A stretch of DNA of 64,000 bases, taken from assembly GCF_001981525.1 (NCBI RefSeq), contig NZ_MPSB01000002.1:1-64000 (forward strand). The letters run 5' to 3'. The first letter of the stretch is position 1. Every line of letters begins with the position of its first letter. The notes below the pieces were generated by a model. That model worked only from the letters and a program-made list of their open reading frames with translations, made no database searches and was not told the DNA's origin. The DNA is from Sphingomonas jeddahensis (GTDB lineage Bacteria; Pseudomonadota; Alphaproteobacteria; Sphingomonadales; Sphingomonadaceae). Below, piece by piece: positions 27,332-36,684 of this stretch. Made by a program: the position numbers and the translations under genes.

Positions 27332-27838
27332 ATGGCAATGCCGGTCAACATGGCTGCCACGACCTCCCCCGCCTCCCCGCTCTTCCTTCGCGAGCCTGAG
27401 ATCCGGCGCGGGCTGGAGCTGCTGTATTTCGGCAATGCGCATGTCACGCGAGCGATCGATCGGGAACTCGCCCGCAAGGGGCTGGGGCGGGCGCATCACC
27501 GGGCGCTGTATTTCATCGCGCGCAAGCCCAACATGGCGGTGTCGGATCTTCTGGCGCTGCTCGGCATTACCAAACAGTCGCTGGGGCGCGCGCTGGGGGA
27601 GTTGACGGAGCGCGGCTACGTCGAGACCCGGCCCGGCGAGCGCGACCGGCGCCAGCGCCTGCTACGGCTGACCGAACAAGGCGTCGCGTTCGAGGCGGAA
27701 CTGTACGACGCGCTGCGCGAGCGACTGGCCGCGGCCTATTCCGAAGCGGGCCAAGGCGCTGTGAGCGGCTTTTGGGCCGTCCTGGAAGGCCTGATCCCAG
27801 TGGAAGAACGCGAGCGGGTCGAAGCGCTGAGGGGGTAA
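27332..27838 (+). CDS. MarR-family transcriptional regulator
   Basis: A winged-helix regulator of 168 residues from ATG 27332 (other in-frame ATGs are at 27338 and 27350; GGGTAGGG lies just upstream). Core motifs: HHRALYFIARKPNMAVSDLLALLGITKQSLGRALGELTERGYVETRPGERDRRQRLLRLTEQG. This is the MarR HTH plus the beta-wing with the DxR motif. It is divergent from ilvE and may act on it or on itself. The ligand is unknown. Confidence 0.9.
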   Translation: MAMPVNMAATTSPASPLFLREPEIRRGLELLYFGNAHVTRAIDRELARKGLGRAHHRALYFIARKPNMAVSDLLALLGITKQSLGRALGELTERGYVETRPGERDRRQRLLRLTEQGVAFEAELYDALRERLAAAYSEAGQGAVSGFWAVLEGLIPVEERERVEALRG

Positions 27839-27873
27839 CTCCCCCCCCCATCCTGCTTGCACCAAGAGGCCTG

Positions 27874-28668
27874 TCAGCCCCGCGCTACCGCCGCCAGTTC
27901 AGCGTTGCGGTTCCGGCTTGCCGTCAGCGTTGCAGCCAGCAGCTGCTTCAATGCCTCGTCCTGATCAAGCACGTTGAGCCCCTCGCGCGTCGAGCCGCCG
28001 GGGCTCGCCACGCGATCGGCCAGCACGGCGGGGCTCTCCCCCGCACCGGCCGCCATCGCGGCGGAGCCCTCAACCGTGGCGAGCGCCAGCCGCGCGGCCT
28101 GATCCGCCGGCAGGCCCAGCGCTGCACCAGCCGCCGCCAGCGCGTCGATGAAGCGGAACACGAACCCCGGCCCGCAGCCGGACAAAGCGGTCACAGCATC
28201 GAACATCGCCTCGTCGCCGATCCACTCGACCTTACCGAGCGGCGCCGCCAACGCTTCGGCGGTCGACCGAGCTTCGGCTGTCGCATGCGCGGCATGCAGC
28301 GCCGTCACTCCCTTGCCGATCGCAACGGGCAGGTTCGGCATCGCGCGAACGACCGACGCCGCCGGGATGCGCGACGCCAGCGCCGCTTCCTCGACCCCGG
28401 CGAGGATCGACAGCAGCAACGCCGGGCGAACGCCCGACAGGCTCGGCGCCACTGCGTCGAGCAACTGCGGCTTCACCGCCAGCACGATCACCTCGGGCGT
28501 CGTGCCTTCCGGCGCCGACAGCACGCGCACCCCATCCGGCACCACCGGTGCTCCCGGATCGATCACGGTCACTGAGTGGGCAGCCAGGCCCGCGGCGATC
28601 CACCCGCGCAGCATCGCGCCGCCCATGTTCCCGGCCCCGACCAGCCACAGCGACTTCGGCATTGTCAT
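27874..28668 (-). CDS. proC: Pyrroline-5-carboxylate reductase
   Basis: This enzyme reduces 1-pyrroline-5-carboxylate to proline with NADPH. The N-terminal Rossmann motif is LVGAGNMGGAML, followed by EVIVLAVKPQLLDAV. The C-terminal signature is ALSGCGPGFVFRFIDAL, then the VASPGGSTREGLNVLD loop. Length 264 aa is normal. The ATG lies 7 bp after the stop of the YbjN-domain gene, so the two are co-transcribed in the minus-strand run from tlyA to proC. Confidence 0.95.
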   Translation of the reverse strand: MTMPKSLWLVGAGNMGGAMLRGWIAAGLAAHSVTVIDPGAPVVPDGVRVLSAPEGTTPEVIVLAVKPQLLDAVAPSLSGVRPALLLSILAGVEEAALASRIPAASVVRAMPNLPVAIGKGVTALHAAHATAEARSTAEALAAPLGKVEWIGDEAMFDAVTALSGCGPGFVFRFIDALAAAGAALGLPADQAARLALATVEGSAAMAAGAGESPAVLADRVASPGGSTREGLNVLDQDEALKQLLAATLTASRNRNAELAAVARG

Positions 28669-28675
28669 GTTCGGA

Positions 28676-29182
28676 TCAGGCCTCGCCCTGCGTCTCGATC
28701 AGCGCGGCCGCAATAGCGTCGCGCGGCGACTTGCCGCCCCACAGGACGAACTGGAACACCGGATAGAAACGCTCGCATTCGTCGATCGCCGTCTCGATCA
28801 GCAATTGCGCCGCATCGAGCGACAGAACGGCATCGTCCTCGTCACGGTCGACCAAGGCAGCATGGCGATAAAGCAGGATCCCGCTTGAAGACCAAAGCTC
28901 GAAATGCCCGATCCACAATTGCTCGTTCACCAGCCCGATCGTCTCGTAAATCGCAGCCCGCGCATGGTCGGCCACCTTCACGTCGGGGAAAGCCAGGAAT
29001 TGCAGGACCCCATCTTCCTCGCGCCACAGCGCGCGGATCTCATATTCGGTCCAGCTGCCCTTTACCGTGGCGCTGATCTCGTCGTCATGGCGGTCGAACG
29101 TCCAGCCATGCGCCGAGAAATAGCTCTCGAGCATGTCCAGCGGAGCTTCGGGTTCGTGATCGTGATCGGCTTCGTCAAGCAT
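28676..29182 (-). CDS. YbjN domain-containing protein
   Basis: A 168-residue protein of the YbjN superfamily. The visible pattern is a beta-strand/helix repeat with YFSAHGWTFDRHDDEISATVKGSWTEYEIRALWREEDGVLQFLAFPDVKV and a C-terminal helix LLIETAIDECERFYPVFQFVLWGG. The fold resembles type III secretion chaperones and CesT-like proteins. The cellular role in alphaproteobacteria is unclear, though E. coli YbjN affects stress and motility. Linked to proC (7-bp gap) and to ubiK upstream. Confidence 0.85.
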   Translation of the reverse strand: MLDEADHDHEPEAPLDMLESYFSAHGWTFDRHDDEISATVKGSWTEYEIRALWREEDGVLQFLAFPDVKVADHARAAIYETIGLVNEQLWIGHFELWSSSGILLYRHAALVDRDEDDAVLSLDAAQLLIETAIDECERFYPVFQFVLWGGKSPRDAIAAALIETQGEA

Positions 29183-29248
29183 TGCCGCCCCTATCGCATG
29201 ACATGGGGCGGCGACGCAAAGGGCGCGCTGCGCATGATTGTGGACAAA

Positions 29249-29497
29249 TCAACCCTGCTGCTTCGCCTCCAACGCATCCAGCCGGGCGCGTAGCGCATCG
29301 GCTTCGTCCCGCGCAGCAACGGCCATCGCCTTCACCACTTCGAATTCCTCGCGGCTGACGAAATCGAGTCCGCCGATCCATTCGCGCGCGCGGTCACGGG
29401 CGCCTTCCTGCGCCTCGCGGCCCATGCCAGCGACGGTGCCTGCCGCGCCGTTCAGGAATTTCGCCAGATCGTCGAACAGCCGGTTTTCGGACTGCAT
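29249..29497 (-). CDS. ubiK: UbiK family accessory factor
   Basis: An 82-residue protein of the BMFP/YqiC (UbiK) family. It has an N-terminal helical segment (RLFDDLAKFLNGAAGTVAGM), then WIGGLDFVSREEFEVVKAMAVAARDEADALRARLDALE, a C-terminal coiled coil. UbiK in E. coli assists aerobic ubiquinone synthesis by binding UbiJ. The gene is in the tlyA-tspO-ubiK-ybjN-proC run on the minus strand. Confidence 0.88.
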   Translation of the reverse strand: MQSENRLFDDLAKFLNGAAGTVAGMGREAQEGARDRAREWIGGLDFVSREEFEVVKAMAVAARDEADALRARLDALEAKQQG

Positions 29498-29524
29498 GTG
29501 GCCAAGCCTTTCGGGAGAGAGAAG

Positions 29525-30046
29525 TCAGCCGATGACTTGGGAGGTTCGCGCGCCGGGCACAAGGGTTTCCGCGTCCGGATTAAGCCGCAAGATCCCCCAG
29601 TTGAGGACACCGGCGAAGCCGAGCCAGATGAGGTACGGCAGCATCAGCCATGCCGCCCCCTTGCGAATGCGGCGAAACGCAAAGGTTGTGGCGATCGAGA
29701 GCAACAGCATGGCGACGATCACCAGCAGCGCCGTGCTCACCTGGTGCGCGCCGAAGAACAATGGCGTCCAGGCGAGATTGAGCGCGAACTGCGCGGCGAA
29801 CAGCGCAACCGCTACGCCGCGCCCTCTCGCGCCGCGAGCATTGAGGATCGTTGCGAGTGCCAAGCCCAGCATGATGTAGAGCGTCGTCCAGGCGACCGGG
29901 AATACCCAGCCCGGTGGGGTCAGCGCGGGTTTGACCAGTGCCTGGTACCACGGGTTCTCGTCACCCGAAGCGACACTGCGCCCCGACAGAAAGCCAAGTA
30001 GGACGATCAACGGCACGCAGAGCATCGCCCAGCGCGCGAGCGACAT
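29525..30046 (-). CDS. tspO: TspO/MBR family tryptophan-rich sensory protein
   Basis: A five-helix membrane protein of the TspO/peripheral benzodiazepine receptor family, which binds porphyrins and modulates tetrapyrrole or stress responses. Motifs: WYQALVKPALTPPGWVFPVAWTTLYIMLGLAL (the PxWxFxPVWxxLYxxMG signature) and AQFALNLAWTPLFFGAHQ (NxxWTPLFF). Two starts compete. ATG 30046 has AGGGG about 9 nt upstream, and GTG 30079 has GGAGG 4 nt upstream, giving 11 more residues. I chose ATG 30046. Confidence 0.92.
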   Translation of the reverse strand: MSLARWAMLCVPLIVLLGFLSGRSVASGDENPWYQALVKPALTPPGWVFPVAWTTLYIMLGLALATILNARGARGRGVAVALFAAQFALNLAWTPLFFGAHQVSTALLVIVAMLLLSIATTFAFRRIRKGAAWLMLPYLIWLGFAGVLNWGILRLNPDAETLVPGARTSQVIG

Positions 30047-30166
30047 TCGCAACTGCCCCTTTGACGCGATTCCGCCCACACATCCTCCGCGATCGTTTCG
30101 CGGCCATAACCACGACCCGCAAAATACGTAAACCGGCAGATCAACGCTTGGCGGTGCCGATCTGCC

Positions 30167-30901
30167 TCAATTGCGGACAGCCGCGAGCAGGAACTCCACA
30201 TTCCCTTCCGGTCCGGTGATCGGGCTTTCGCTGATTCCTTCGACCCGCCAGCCCTTGCCGGCGAACCAAGCCGCCACTTCGTCACAGACGCGTTGGTGGA
30301 CCAGCGGATCACGCACCACCCCGCCCTTGCCCACTTCCTCGCGGCCCGCTTCGAACTGCGGCTTCACCAAGGTCATCACCCGCGCGGTCGGCTTGGCGAA
30401 GCCGAGCGGCACCTCGAGCACCTTGGCGATGCCGATGAAGCTGGCGTCGCAGACGATCAGGTCGATCGGCTCGGGAATTTGCGCATCGGTCAGCACGCGC
30501 GCGCTGGTCTGTTCGTGCACCACCACACGTTCGTCTTGCCGCAGCTTCCAGGCGAGCTGATTGGTGCCGCTATCGACCGCATAAACGCGCGCCGCGCCGC
30601 GGGTGAGCAGCACGTCGGTGAAGCCGCCGGTGGAGGACCCGACGTCGATTGCCACCGCCCCGCTCACGTCCCATCCGAAATGATCCAACCCATGCGCCAG
30701 CTTGATTCCACCACGCGACACCCACGGATGGTCGCGCCCGCGCACATCGAGCACCGCATCGTCGGCCAGCGCCTGCCCCGGCTTATCCACCTTCCGCTCA
30801 CCGGCGAACACCAGCCCGGCCATGATCAGGGCTTGCGCCCGCGTCCGCGATTCGGCGAGCCCGCGATCGACAAGCATCTGATCTGCACGCACCTTCGTCA
30901 T
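30167..30901 (-). CDS. tlyA: TlyA-family rRNA methyltransferase / putative hemolysin
   Basis: A two-domain protein: an N-terminal S4 RNA-binding domain (VRADQMLVDRGLAESRTRAQALIMAGLVFAGERKVDKPGQ) and a C-terminal FtsJ-like SAM methyltransferase (AIDVGSSTGGFTDVLLTRGAARVYAVDSGTNQLAWKLR, with the VVHEQTSAR block). TlyA methylates 2'-O of ribosomal RNA cytidines in Mycobacterium; outside that genus the site is less certain. ATG 30901 (MTKVRADQML) is the family-like start; ATGs at 30931 and 30958 add 10 and 19 residues. Confidence 0.92.
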   Translation of the reverse strand: MTKVRADQMLVDRGLAESRTRAQALIMAGLVFAGERKVDKPGQALADDAVLDVRGRDHPWVSRGGIKLAHGLDHFGWDVSGAVAIDVGSSTGGFTDVLLTRGAARVYAVDSGTNQLAWKLRQDERVVVHEQTSARVLTDAQIPEPIDLIVCDASFIGIAKVLEVPLGFAKPTARVMTLVKPQFEAGREEVGKGGVVRDPLVHQRVCDEVAAWFAGKGWRVEGISESPITGPEGNVEFLLAAVRN

Positions 30902-31452
30902 GGGCGCTCTATTGGCCGCCGATCGGTTCATCGCAAGACCCTGTCGCCCCGCCTTCAACCCGGGACCGAGTGATTGCCCATGGATTAAGTGGGGTATAGA
31001 GGTTCGGTCGAGGTCGCGGTGCCGGGCGTCCCCCTAGAGCACCGGCAGCGCGGCCTCGCCGACGAACAGAAGCACCTTCATGGGCACGGCGCGAATGGCC
31101 TCGCGCTGGACCGGGAACAGCCACTTCATCGATGCCGGCGCACACGGGGCATATGAACGGCGGCCGGAGAGCCAGGGATCACCGGAACGCGTCGTCGCAG
31201 CGTTGGACGAACCACCTGGCGCGGTTCGCGCCGCGCGGTGACGCCCGCGCAATCCCGGCGCGGCCGAGCGAGCATAACGAGATGCGGCCCCGGGGCATTC
31301 TGGCGACCCGCTACCCACCTGCGTCATGCCAAGCTCGTCGGGGCATCCAGCCGCCCGCAAATTCTCCCAGCGTAAGAAGTGCGGCACCCTGGATGCCTGG
31401 ACGGGTCCGGCGTGAGGCAGTGAGTTGCTCGCGGCCGAAGCGCAGATTACGC
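30902..31452. other. Intergenic region with no supported gene
   Basis: About 550 bp between tlyA and the small membrane gene below dxs. I see no homologous protein on either strand, no RNA gene and no clear terminator. A stretch near 31034-31140 translates on the minus strand to a hydrophobic-basic segment (MKWLFPVQREAIRAVPMKVLLF) that might be a remnant, but it is not convincing. Confidence 0.4.
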
Positions 31453-31599
31453 CTAATCGTTTTCGCGCCGCTCCGCTTCGGCCGCCGCCTCACCCAAGCG
31501 CCGCGCTTCCTTCATCCGGCGCCACAGCGCGAGGTTCAGGCAAGCCAGCGCCACCACCATCAGCCCGGTGGCGAGAATGACCTTGGTCCAGCCGCTCAC
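31453..31599 (-). CDS. Small single-pass membrane protein downstream of dxs
   Basis: A 48-codon gene. GTG at 31597-31599 overlaps the dxs stop codon as GTGA, so it is translationally coupled to dxs. The protein is [20 protein letters not shown] (residues 1-20), continuing [28 protein letters not shown]. It is one hydrophobic helix (about residues 7-25) followed by a basic then acidic coiled-coil-like tail, ending in TAG at 31453. Composition and coupling support real coding. The function is unknown; tail-in cytoplasm is the likely topology. Confidence 0.6.
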   Translation of the reverse strand: MSGWTKVILATGLMVVALACLNLALWRRMKEARRLGEAAAEAERREND

Positions 31600-33515
31600 G
31601 CGCTCGCCGCGGCGCCGGTTTCGTTCCAGCGCAGCGCCTTCAGCACCGTGCCGACAATCCCTTCGGCATCAAGCCCGGCCTGCGCATACTGCACCTCCGG
31701 CTTGTCTTGATCCTGGAACACGTCGGGCAAGCGAAGCGTGCGAAGCTTCAGCCCGCCATCGATCAATCCCTCGTCCGACGCGAGGGTCAGCACATGCGCC
31801 CCGAAGCCGCCCACCGAACCTTCCTCGATCGTCACCGCCACCTGATGGGTCGACAGCAGCTTGCGGATCATCGCCTCGTCGAGCGGTTTGGCGAAGCGAA
31901 GGTCCGCCACCGTCGTCGACAGCCCCTTGGCCTCCAGCTGCTCAGCCGCCTTCAGCGCCTCCGCCAGCCGCGTGCCAAGCGAGAGGATCGCCACCGTCTT
32001 GCCCTCGCGAACGATCCGCCCCTTGCCGATCTCCAGCAGCTGCGGCGTCTCGGGCAGCGGCACACCCACGCCATTGCCGCGCGGGTAGCGCACCGCGATG
32101 GGGCCTGAATCATGTTCGACGCAGGTGTGGACCATGTGGACCAGTTCCGCCTCGTCCGCCGCGGCCATCACAACGAAATTCGGCAGGCTGGCGAGATAAG
32201 TGATGTCGAACGAGCCCGCGTGTGTCGCGCCGTCCGCGCCGACCAGTCCCGCGCGGTCGATCGCAAAGCGCACCGGTAAATTCTGGATCGCCACGTCATG
32301 GACGACCTGGTCATAGGCGCGCTGCAGGAACGTCGAGTAGATCGCGCAGAACGGCCGCATGCCCTGCGCCGCGAGGCCTGCGGCAAAGGTCACGCCATGC
32401 TGTTCGGCAATGCCCACATCGAACGAGCGATCCGGATGCCGTTTGGCGAAGCGGTCGACACCCGTTCCCGACGGCATCGCCGCGGTGATCGCGCACACGC
32501 GCGGATCGCGATCGGCCTCGTCCGCCAGCGCGTCGCCGAACACGTTCTGATAAGCAGGCGGTCCCGGGGGTGCCTTGGCCTGCGCGCCGGTGATGACGTC
32601 GAACTTCTGCACGCCATGGTATTTGTCGGACGCTGCCTCGGCCGGAGCATAGCCCTTGCCCTTCTTGGTCACGACGTGGATCAGGATCGGACCTTCTTCG
32701 GCATCGCGCACATTTTCCAGCACCGGGATGAGGTGCTCGAGATTATGCCCGTCGATCGGCCCGACATAATAGAAGCCGAGCTCCTCGAACAGCGTTCCGC
32801 CCATGGTCATGCCGCGGGCGAATTCATCGGTCTTGCGTGCCGCATTGTGGAACGGCCGCGGCATCCGGCGGGCCACCCGCTTCATCAGGTCGCGCAGCGA
32901 CAGGAACTCGCGGCTCGACACGATGCGCGAAAGATAGGCCGAAAGCCCGCCTACCGGCGGCGCGATCGACATGTCATTGTCGTTGAGGATCACGACGAGC
33001 CGATTGCCGGCGGCCTCGGCGTTGTTCATCGCCTCATAGGCCATGCCGGCGGACATCGCGCCATCGCCGATCACCGCGATCGCCTTGCCCGGCTGCCCCG
33101 CCATCTTGTTCGCGATCGCAAAGCCGAGCGCGGCCGAAATCGAGGTTGAGCTATGCGCCGCGCCGAACGGATCGTATTCGCTTTCGCTGCGCTTGGTGAA
33201 GCCGCTGAGCCCCCCGCCCTGCCGCAGCGTGCGAATGCGATCGCGCCGCCCGGTCAGGATCTTGTGCGGATAGCATTGGTGGCCGACGTCCCAGATCAGC
33301 CGGTCGCGCGGCGTATCAAAGACGTAATGGATCGCGGTGGTCAGCTCGACCACGCCCAGCCCCGATCCGAGGTGCCCACCGGTTGTCCCGACCGCAGAAA
33401 TAGTCTCACTGCGCAGTTCGTCGGCAAGCTGGCGGAGCTGTTCGGGAGCCAGCTTCCGAAGGTCGGCCGGCGTCGATACCGTATCGAGCAGCGGCGTCTG
33501 AGGCAGATCGGTCAT
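31596..33515 (-). CDS. dxs: 1-deoxy-D-xylulose-5-phosphate synthase
   Basis: A thiamine-diphosphate enzyme that joins pyruvate and glyceraldehyde 3-phosphate, the first step of the MEP isoprenoid pathway. Motifs: [42 protein letters not shown], the TPP-binding [17 protein letters not shown] followed by [18 protein letters not shown], and the C-terminal [22 protein letters not shown]. Length 639 aa is normal. Sphingomonads need it for carotenoids and quinones. Confidence 0.97.
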   Translation of the reverse strand: MTDLPQTPLLDTVSTPADLRKLAPEQLRQLADELRSETISAVGTTGGHLGSGLGVVELTTAIHYVFDTPRDRLIWDVGHQCYPHKILTGRRDRIRTLRQGGGLSGFTKRSESEYDPFGAAHSSTSISAALGFAIANKMAGQPGKAIAVIGDGAMSAGMAYEAMNNAEAAGNRLVVILNDNDMSIAPPVGGLSAYLSRIVSSREFLSLRDLMKRVARRMPRPFHNAARKTDEFARGMTMGGTLFEELGFYYVGPIDGHNLEHLIPVLENVRDAEEGPILIHVVTKKGKGYAPAEAASDKYHGVQKFDVITGAQAKAPPGPPAYQNVFGDALADEADRDPRVCAITAAMPSGTGVDRFAKRHPDRSFDVGIAEQHGVTFAAGLAAQGMRPFCAIYSTFLQRAYDQVVHDVAIQNLPVRFAIDRAGLVGADGATHAGSFDITYLASLPNFVVMAAADEAELVHMVHTCVEHDSGPIAVRYPRGNGVGVPLPETPQLLEIGKGRIVREGKTVAILSLGTRLAEALKAAEQLEAKGLSTTVADLRFAKPLDEAMIRKLLSTHQVAVTIEEGSVGGFGAHVLTLASDEGLIDGGLKLRTLRLPDVFQDQDKPEVQYAQAGLDAEGIVGTVLKALRWNETGAAASA

Positions 33516-33567
33516 CCCGCGGGGCTTACTCCACCGCAGCGACCGTGTCGAATGCTACCGGATTGCG

Positions 33568-34038
33568 TTAATTGATCGCGCACTTGGCGCACCGACCGCG
33601 CACTTCGATCACCGGACGCACTGGCTGGAACCCGGCGGCCGACGCCGCCTCGCGCACGCCGCCGGTCAGCCGGTCGTCGTCGAGGTGAGTCGTCTGCCCG
33701 CACGAATCGCACACCAGGAAGATGCAGTCGTGCATGCAGTCCGGATGCGCATTGGCGACATAGGCGTTGGCGCTCTCCACCTTGCGCGCAAGGTTCGCGC
33801 CGACGAACAGGTCGAGGATACGGTACACGCTGTTCGCCGCGACGCGCCGCCCTTCGGACTTGGAAACCGCATCGGCGATGTCGTAGGCGCTCGCCGGCTT
33901 GGTGAACCCGGCGAGCGCGCCGAACACGCTGGCGCGCATCGCAGTCCATTGCTCGCCCGCACGCTCCAGCGTCGCTTGCGCGGCCTGGGCGAGGTCCGCG
34001 CCTTGCGGTTCGTGGTGATCATGATGAGCGTGCGCCAT
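33568..34038 (-). CDS. Fur-family metalloregulator, Zur-like
   Basis: A 156-residue Fur-superfamily repressor. The N-terminus is His-rich (MAHAHHDHHEPQ). The winged HTH covers residues about 25-90 (FGALAGFTKPASAYDIADAVSK, NSVYRILDLFVGANLARKVE). The dimerisation domain contains HPDCMHDCIFLVCDSCGQTTHL and a C-terminal CAKCAIN, that is, two CxxC pairs for structural zinc. The shortened regulatory segment and His-rich start are closer to Zur than to Fur or PerR, but this is inference. No zinc transporter is adjacent. It is divergent from the SDR gene across a REP-like repeat. Confidence 0.85.
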   Translation of the reverse strand: MAHAHHDHHEPQGADLAQAAQATLERAGEQWTAMRASVFGALAGFTKPASAYDIADAVSKSEGRRVAANSVYRILDLFVGANLARKVESANAYVANAHPDCMHDCIFLVCDSCGQTTHLDDDRLTGGVREAASAAGFQPVRPVIEVRGRCAKCAIN

Positions 34039-34090
34039 GAAATGGATTTAGGAGCGCGAGCGGTTCGCAGCAAGCGCTCGCTCTGCTCCC

Positions 34091-34182
34091 GTCATTCCCG
34101 CGCAGGCGGGAATCCATAAACGCCAGCGTAGCGGCTCCATCTAAGACCTGCGCGTATGGATCCCCGCCTCCGCGGGGATGAC
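34091..34182. repeat. REP-like inverted repeat, second family
   Basis: GTCATTCCCGCGCAGGCGGGAATCCAT at 34091-34117 is mirrored by ATGGATCCCCGCCTCCGCGGGGATGAC at 34156-34182. Each arm contains its own hairpin. This is the widely distributed GTCATTCCCGCGNAGGCGGGAATCC palindromic element of proteobacterial chromosomes. It sits between the divergent zur-like and SDR genes. Confidence 0.8.
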
Positions 34183-34234
34183 GATCAACGAAAACATGCC
34201 TTACAGCCCACCCCAAACCATCAGGAGAATCGCC

Positions 34235-35014
34235 ATGGATCTCGGGCTATCCGGTAAGACCGCCATCGTCTGCGCCTCCAGCCAGGGGCTCGGCCGCGCC
34301 TGTGCCGAGGAACTCGCTCGTGCCGGCTGCCGCATTGTCATGAACGGCCGCGACGCCGAGGCGCTGGAGCAGACCGCCGCCGAGATCCGCGCGAGCACCG
34401 GTGCCGAGATCCTCACTGTCGCCGGCAACATCGGCGACGAAGCGGTGCAGGCTAGGTTGGTCGAGACCGCGGGCACGCCCGACATCCTCATCAACAACAA
34501 CGGCGGCCCGCCCCCGCGCGGCTTCCGCGACATTGACAGCGAAGCGCTCCACGCGGGGCTCGACGCCAACATGGTCACTCCGATCCGCCTGGTGCAGCAA
34601 GTGATCGACGGCATGATCGAGCGCCGCTTCGGCCGCATCGTGTGCATCACCTCCGGCAGCGTGAAATCGCCAGCCGCCGGGCTCGACCTCTCGAGCGGCG
34701 CGCGCATCGGCCTCACCGGCTTCCTCGCCGGCGTGGCGCGCGAGGTCGCGCACGCCAATGTCACGATCAACTTCCTGCTCCCCGGCCTGTTCGCCACCCG
34801 CCGCCTGCCCGGCGTCATGGCCTTCGCCGCCAAGAGCCAGGGCATCGACATGGAAACGGCGGAAGCGCGCGGCCGCGAGCGGATCCCGGCCAAGCGCTTC
34901 GGCGATCCTGCCGAATTTGGCGCCACTTGCGCCTTCCTATGCTCCAGTCATGCCGGCTTCATCACCGGCCAGAGCCTGCTGATCGATGGCGGCGCCTACC
35001 CCGGCGTGCTATAA
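34235..35014 (+). CDS. SDR-family oxidoreductase with altered catalytic motif
   Basis: A 259-residue Rossmann-fold protein of the short-chain dehydrogenase family. The nucleotide loop is CASSQGLGRA (residues 13-22) rather than TGxxxGIG, and NNNGG at 87-91 is the NNAG equivalent. The usual catalytic Ser is at 140 (ITSGSVK). The usual YxxxK is replaced by Ser153 and Arg157 (LSSGARIGLTGF), as in a known subgroup of 3-oxoacyl-ACP-reductase-like proteins. Dehydrogenase activity is therefore not assured. The ATG at 34235 is chosen because AGGAG lies 7 nt upstream. It is 63 bp upstream of the DAHP synthase start. Confidence 0.88.
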   Translation: MDLGLSGKTAIVCASSQGLGRACAEELARAGCRIVMNGRDAEALEQTAAEIRASTGAEILTVAGNIGDEAVQARLVETAGTPDILINNNGGPPPRGFRDIDSEALHAGLDANMVTPIRLVQQVIDGMIERRFGRIVCITSGSVKSPAAGLDLSSGARIGLTGFLAGVAREVAHANVTINFLLPGLFATRRLPGVMAFAAKSQGIDMETAEARGRERIPAKRFGDPAEFGATCAFLCSSHAGFITGQSLLIDGGAYPGVL

Positions 35015-35077
35015 AGTACGACTTGTTTGCGCCGCCTGAAATTTTCTTGCATGGGCGCGCGCCGAAAGGAAATGAAT

Positions 35078-36451
35078 ATGGCCGCCAATTGGGCCCCCGA
35101 CAGCTGGACCTCGCACGAGGCACGCCAGCTCCCCGACTACCCGGACGCCGCCGCGCTCACCGCGGCGACCGACACGTTGCGCTCCTATCCCCCGCTCGTC
35201 TTTGCGGGTGAAGCACGCAATCTGACGGCGGAACTGGCGCGGGTCGCGGCGGGCGAGGCATTCCTGCTTCAGGGCGGCGATTGTGCGGAAAGCTTTGCCG
35301 AGTTCCACCCCAACAACATCCGCGACACGTTTCGCGTGATCCTGCAGATGGCGGTGGTCCTCACCTATGCGTCCAAGCTGCCGGTGGTGAAGCTCGGCCG
35401 CATGGCCGGCCAGTTCGCCAAGCCGCGTTCGGCCGGCACCGAGACGATCGACGGCGTCGAGCTGCCCAGCTATCGCGGCGACAACGTCAACGACATCGGC
35501 TTCACCGCAGAGTCGCGCATCCCCGACCCGAAGCGGATGGTGCAGGGCTATTCGCAGTCGGCGGCGACGCTCAACCTGCTGCGCGCCTTCGCGCAGGGTG
35601 GCTATGCGAACCTCGCGCAGGTCCATCGCTGGACGCTGGATTACATGGGCCGCAGCCCCTGGGCGAAGAAATATGCCGAAACCGCCGACCGCATCGGCGA
35701 GGCGCTCGATTTTATGGCCGCCTGCGGGATCGACCCCGAGACGGTGCCGCAGCTGGCGCAAACCAGCTTCTACACCAGCCATGAGGCGCTGCTGCTTCCC
35801 TATGAAGAAGCGATGACGCGGCAGGATTCGCTGACCGGCGACTGGTATGACACGTCGGCGCACTTCCTGTGGATCGGCGATCGCACCCGCTTCGAAGGCT
35901 CGGCGCATGTCGAGTTCCTGCGCGGCATCGGCAATCCGATCGGCGTGAAATGCGGGCCCACGCTGGAGCCGGACGTGCTGCTTCGCCTGCTCGACACGCT
36001 CAACCCCGGCCGCGTGCCCGGGCGCATGACGCTGATCACGCGCTACGGCCACGACAAGATCGAGGCCGGCTTCCCCAAGCTGCTCCGCGCCGTCACGCGC
36101 GAAGGGCATCCGGTGATCTGGAGCTGCGACCCGATGCACGGCAACGTCGTCAAGGCTGCCAATGGCTACAAGACGCGGCCCTTCGACCGCATCCTCGCCG
36201 AGGTGCGCGGCTTCTTCGCCGTCCACCGCGCCGAGGGCACGCATGCCGGCGGCATCCACGCCGAGATGACCGGCCAGAACGTCACCGAATGCACCGGCGG
36301 CGCGATCGATGTGACCGAGCAGAGCCTGGCCGACCGCTACCACACGCATTGCGATCCGCGGCTCAACGCCGGCCAGAGCATCGAGCTGGCGTTCCTGCTC
36401 GCCGAAATGCTCAACGCCGAAATGGCCGAGCGCCGCAAGGTAGCGGCCTGA
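35078..36451 (+). CDS. Class II 3-deoxy-7-phosphoheptulonate synthase
   Basis: This enzyme condenses phosphoenolpyruvate and erythrose 4-phosphate, the first committed step of aromatic amino acid synthesis. It is the plant-like class II (AroA-II) form: [48 protein letters not shown] segments and [15 protein letters not shown] near the active site. The ATG at 35078 (457 aa) has AAGGA 7 nt upstream; ATG 35072 would be too close to that site. It is upstream of tRNA-Glu, the integration site of the island. Confidence 0.95.
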   Translation: MAANWAPDSWTSHEARQLPDYPDAAALTAATDTLRSYPPLVFAGEARNLTAELARVAAGEAFLLQGGDCAESFAEFHPNNIRDTFRVILQMAVVLTYASKLPVVKLGRMAGQFAKPRSAGTETIDGVELPSYRGDNVNDIGFTAESRIPDPKRMVQGYSQSAATLNLLRAFAQGGYANLAQVHRWTLDYMGRSPWAKKYAETADRIGEALDFMAACGIDPETVPQLAQTSFYTSHEALLLPYEEAMTRQDSLTGDWYDTSAHFLWIGDRTRFEGSAHVEFLRGIGNPIGVKCGPTLEPDVLLRLLDTLNPGRVPGRMTLITRYGHDKIEAGFPKLLRAVTREGHPVIWSCDPMHGNVVKAANGYKTRPFDRILAEVRGFFAVHRAEGTHAGGIHAEMTGQNVTECTGGAIDVTEQSLADRYHTHCDPRLNAGQSIELAFLLAEMLNAEMAERRKVAA

Positions 36452-36520
36452 CAAGAAAACGGAACGCGGCGGCTTGACGGGCTGCCGCGTCCCCCGTAGA
36501 GGCGCCGCTCCCGCTTGCAC

Positions 36521-36596
36521 GGCCCCTTCGTCTAGCGGTCTAGGACGTCGCCCTCTCACGGCGAAAACACGGGTTCGAGTCCCGTAGGGGTCACCA
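36521..36596 (+). tRNA. tRNA-Glu (anticodon CTC), integration site
   Basis: The 76-nt cloverleaf has acceptor GGCCCCT/AGGGGTC, D-arm GTCTAGCGGTCTAGGAC, anticodon stem CGCC/GGCG with loop CTCTCAC, T-arm GGGTTCGAGTCCC and encoded CCA. Its 3' end forms the left attachment site of the genomic island; the tRNA is left intact. Confidence 0.97.
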
Positions 36597-36598
36597 GC
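36580..36598 (+). repeat. attL direct repeat
   Basis: TCCCGTAGGGGTCACCAGC, the T-arm/acceptor 3' end of tRNA-Glu plus three bases. It is identical to 59285-59303. Confidence 0.93.
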
Positions 36599-36684
36599 TT
36601 CCCTTGAGAAGCGCGGATTCCCGCCAGTCTCGTGCATTTCATCGACTTGGCAGCCTCCCGGTGATACAAAAGGGTGGCACAAAG

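Noticed and set aside
31132..31710. A plus-strand ORF across the gap below tlyA and the end of dxs
   Set aside because: It runs antisense into dxs and shows no homology or start signal.
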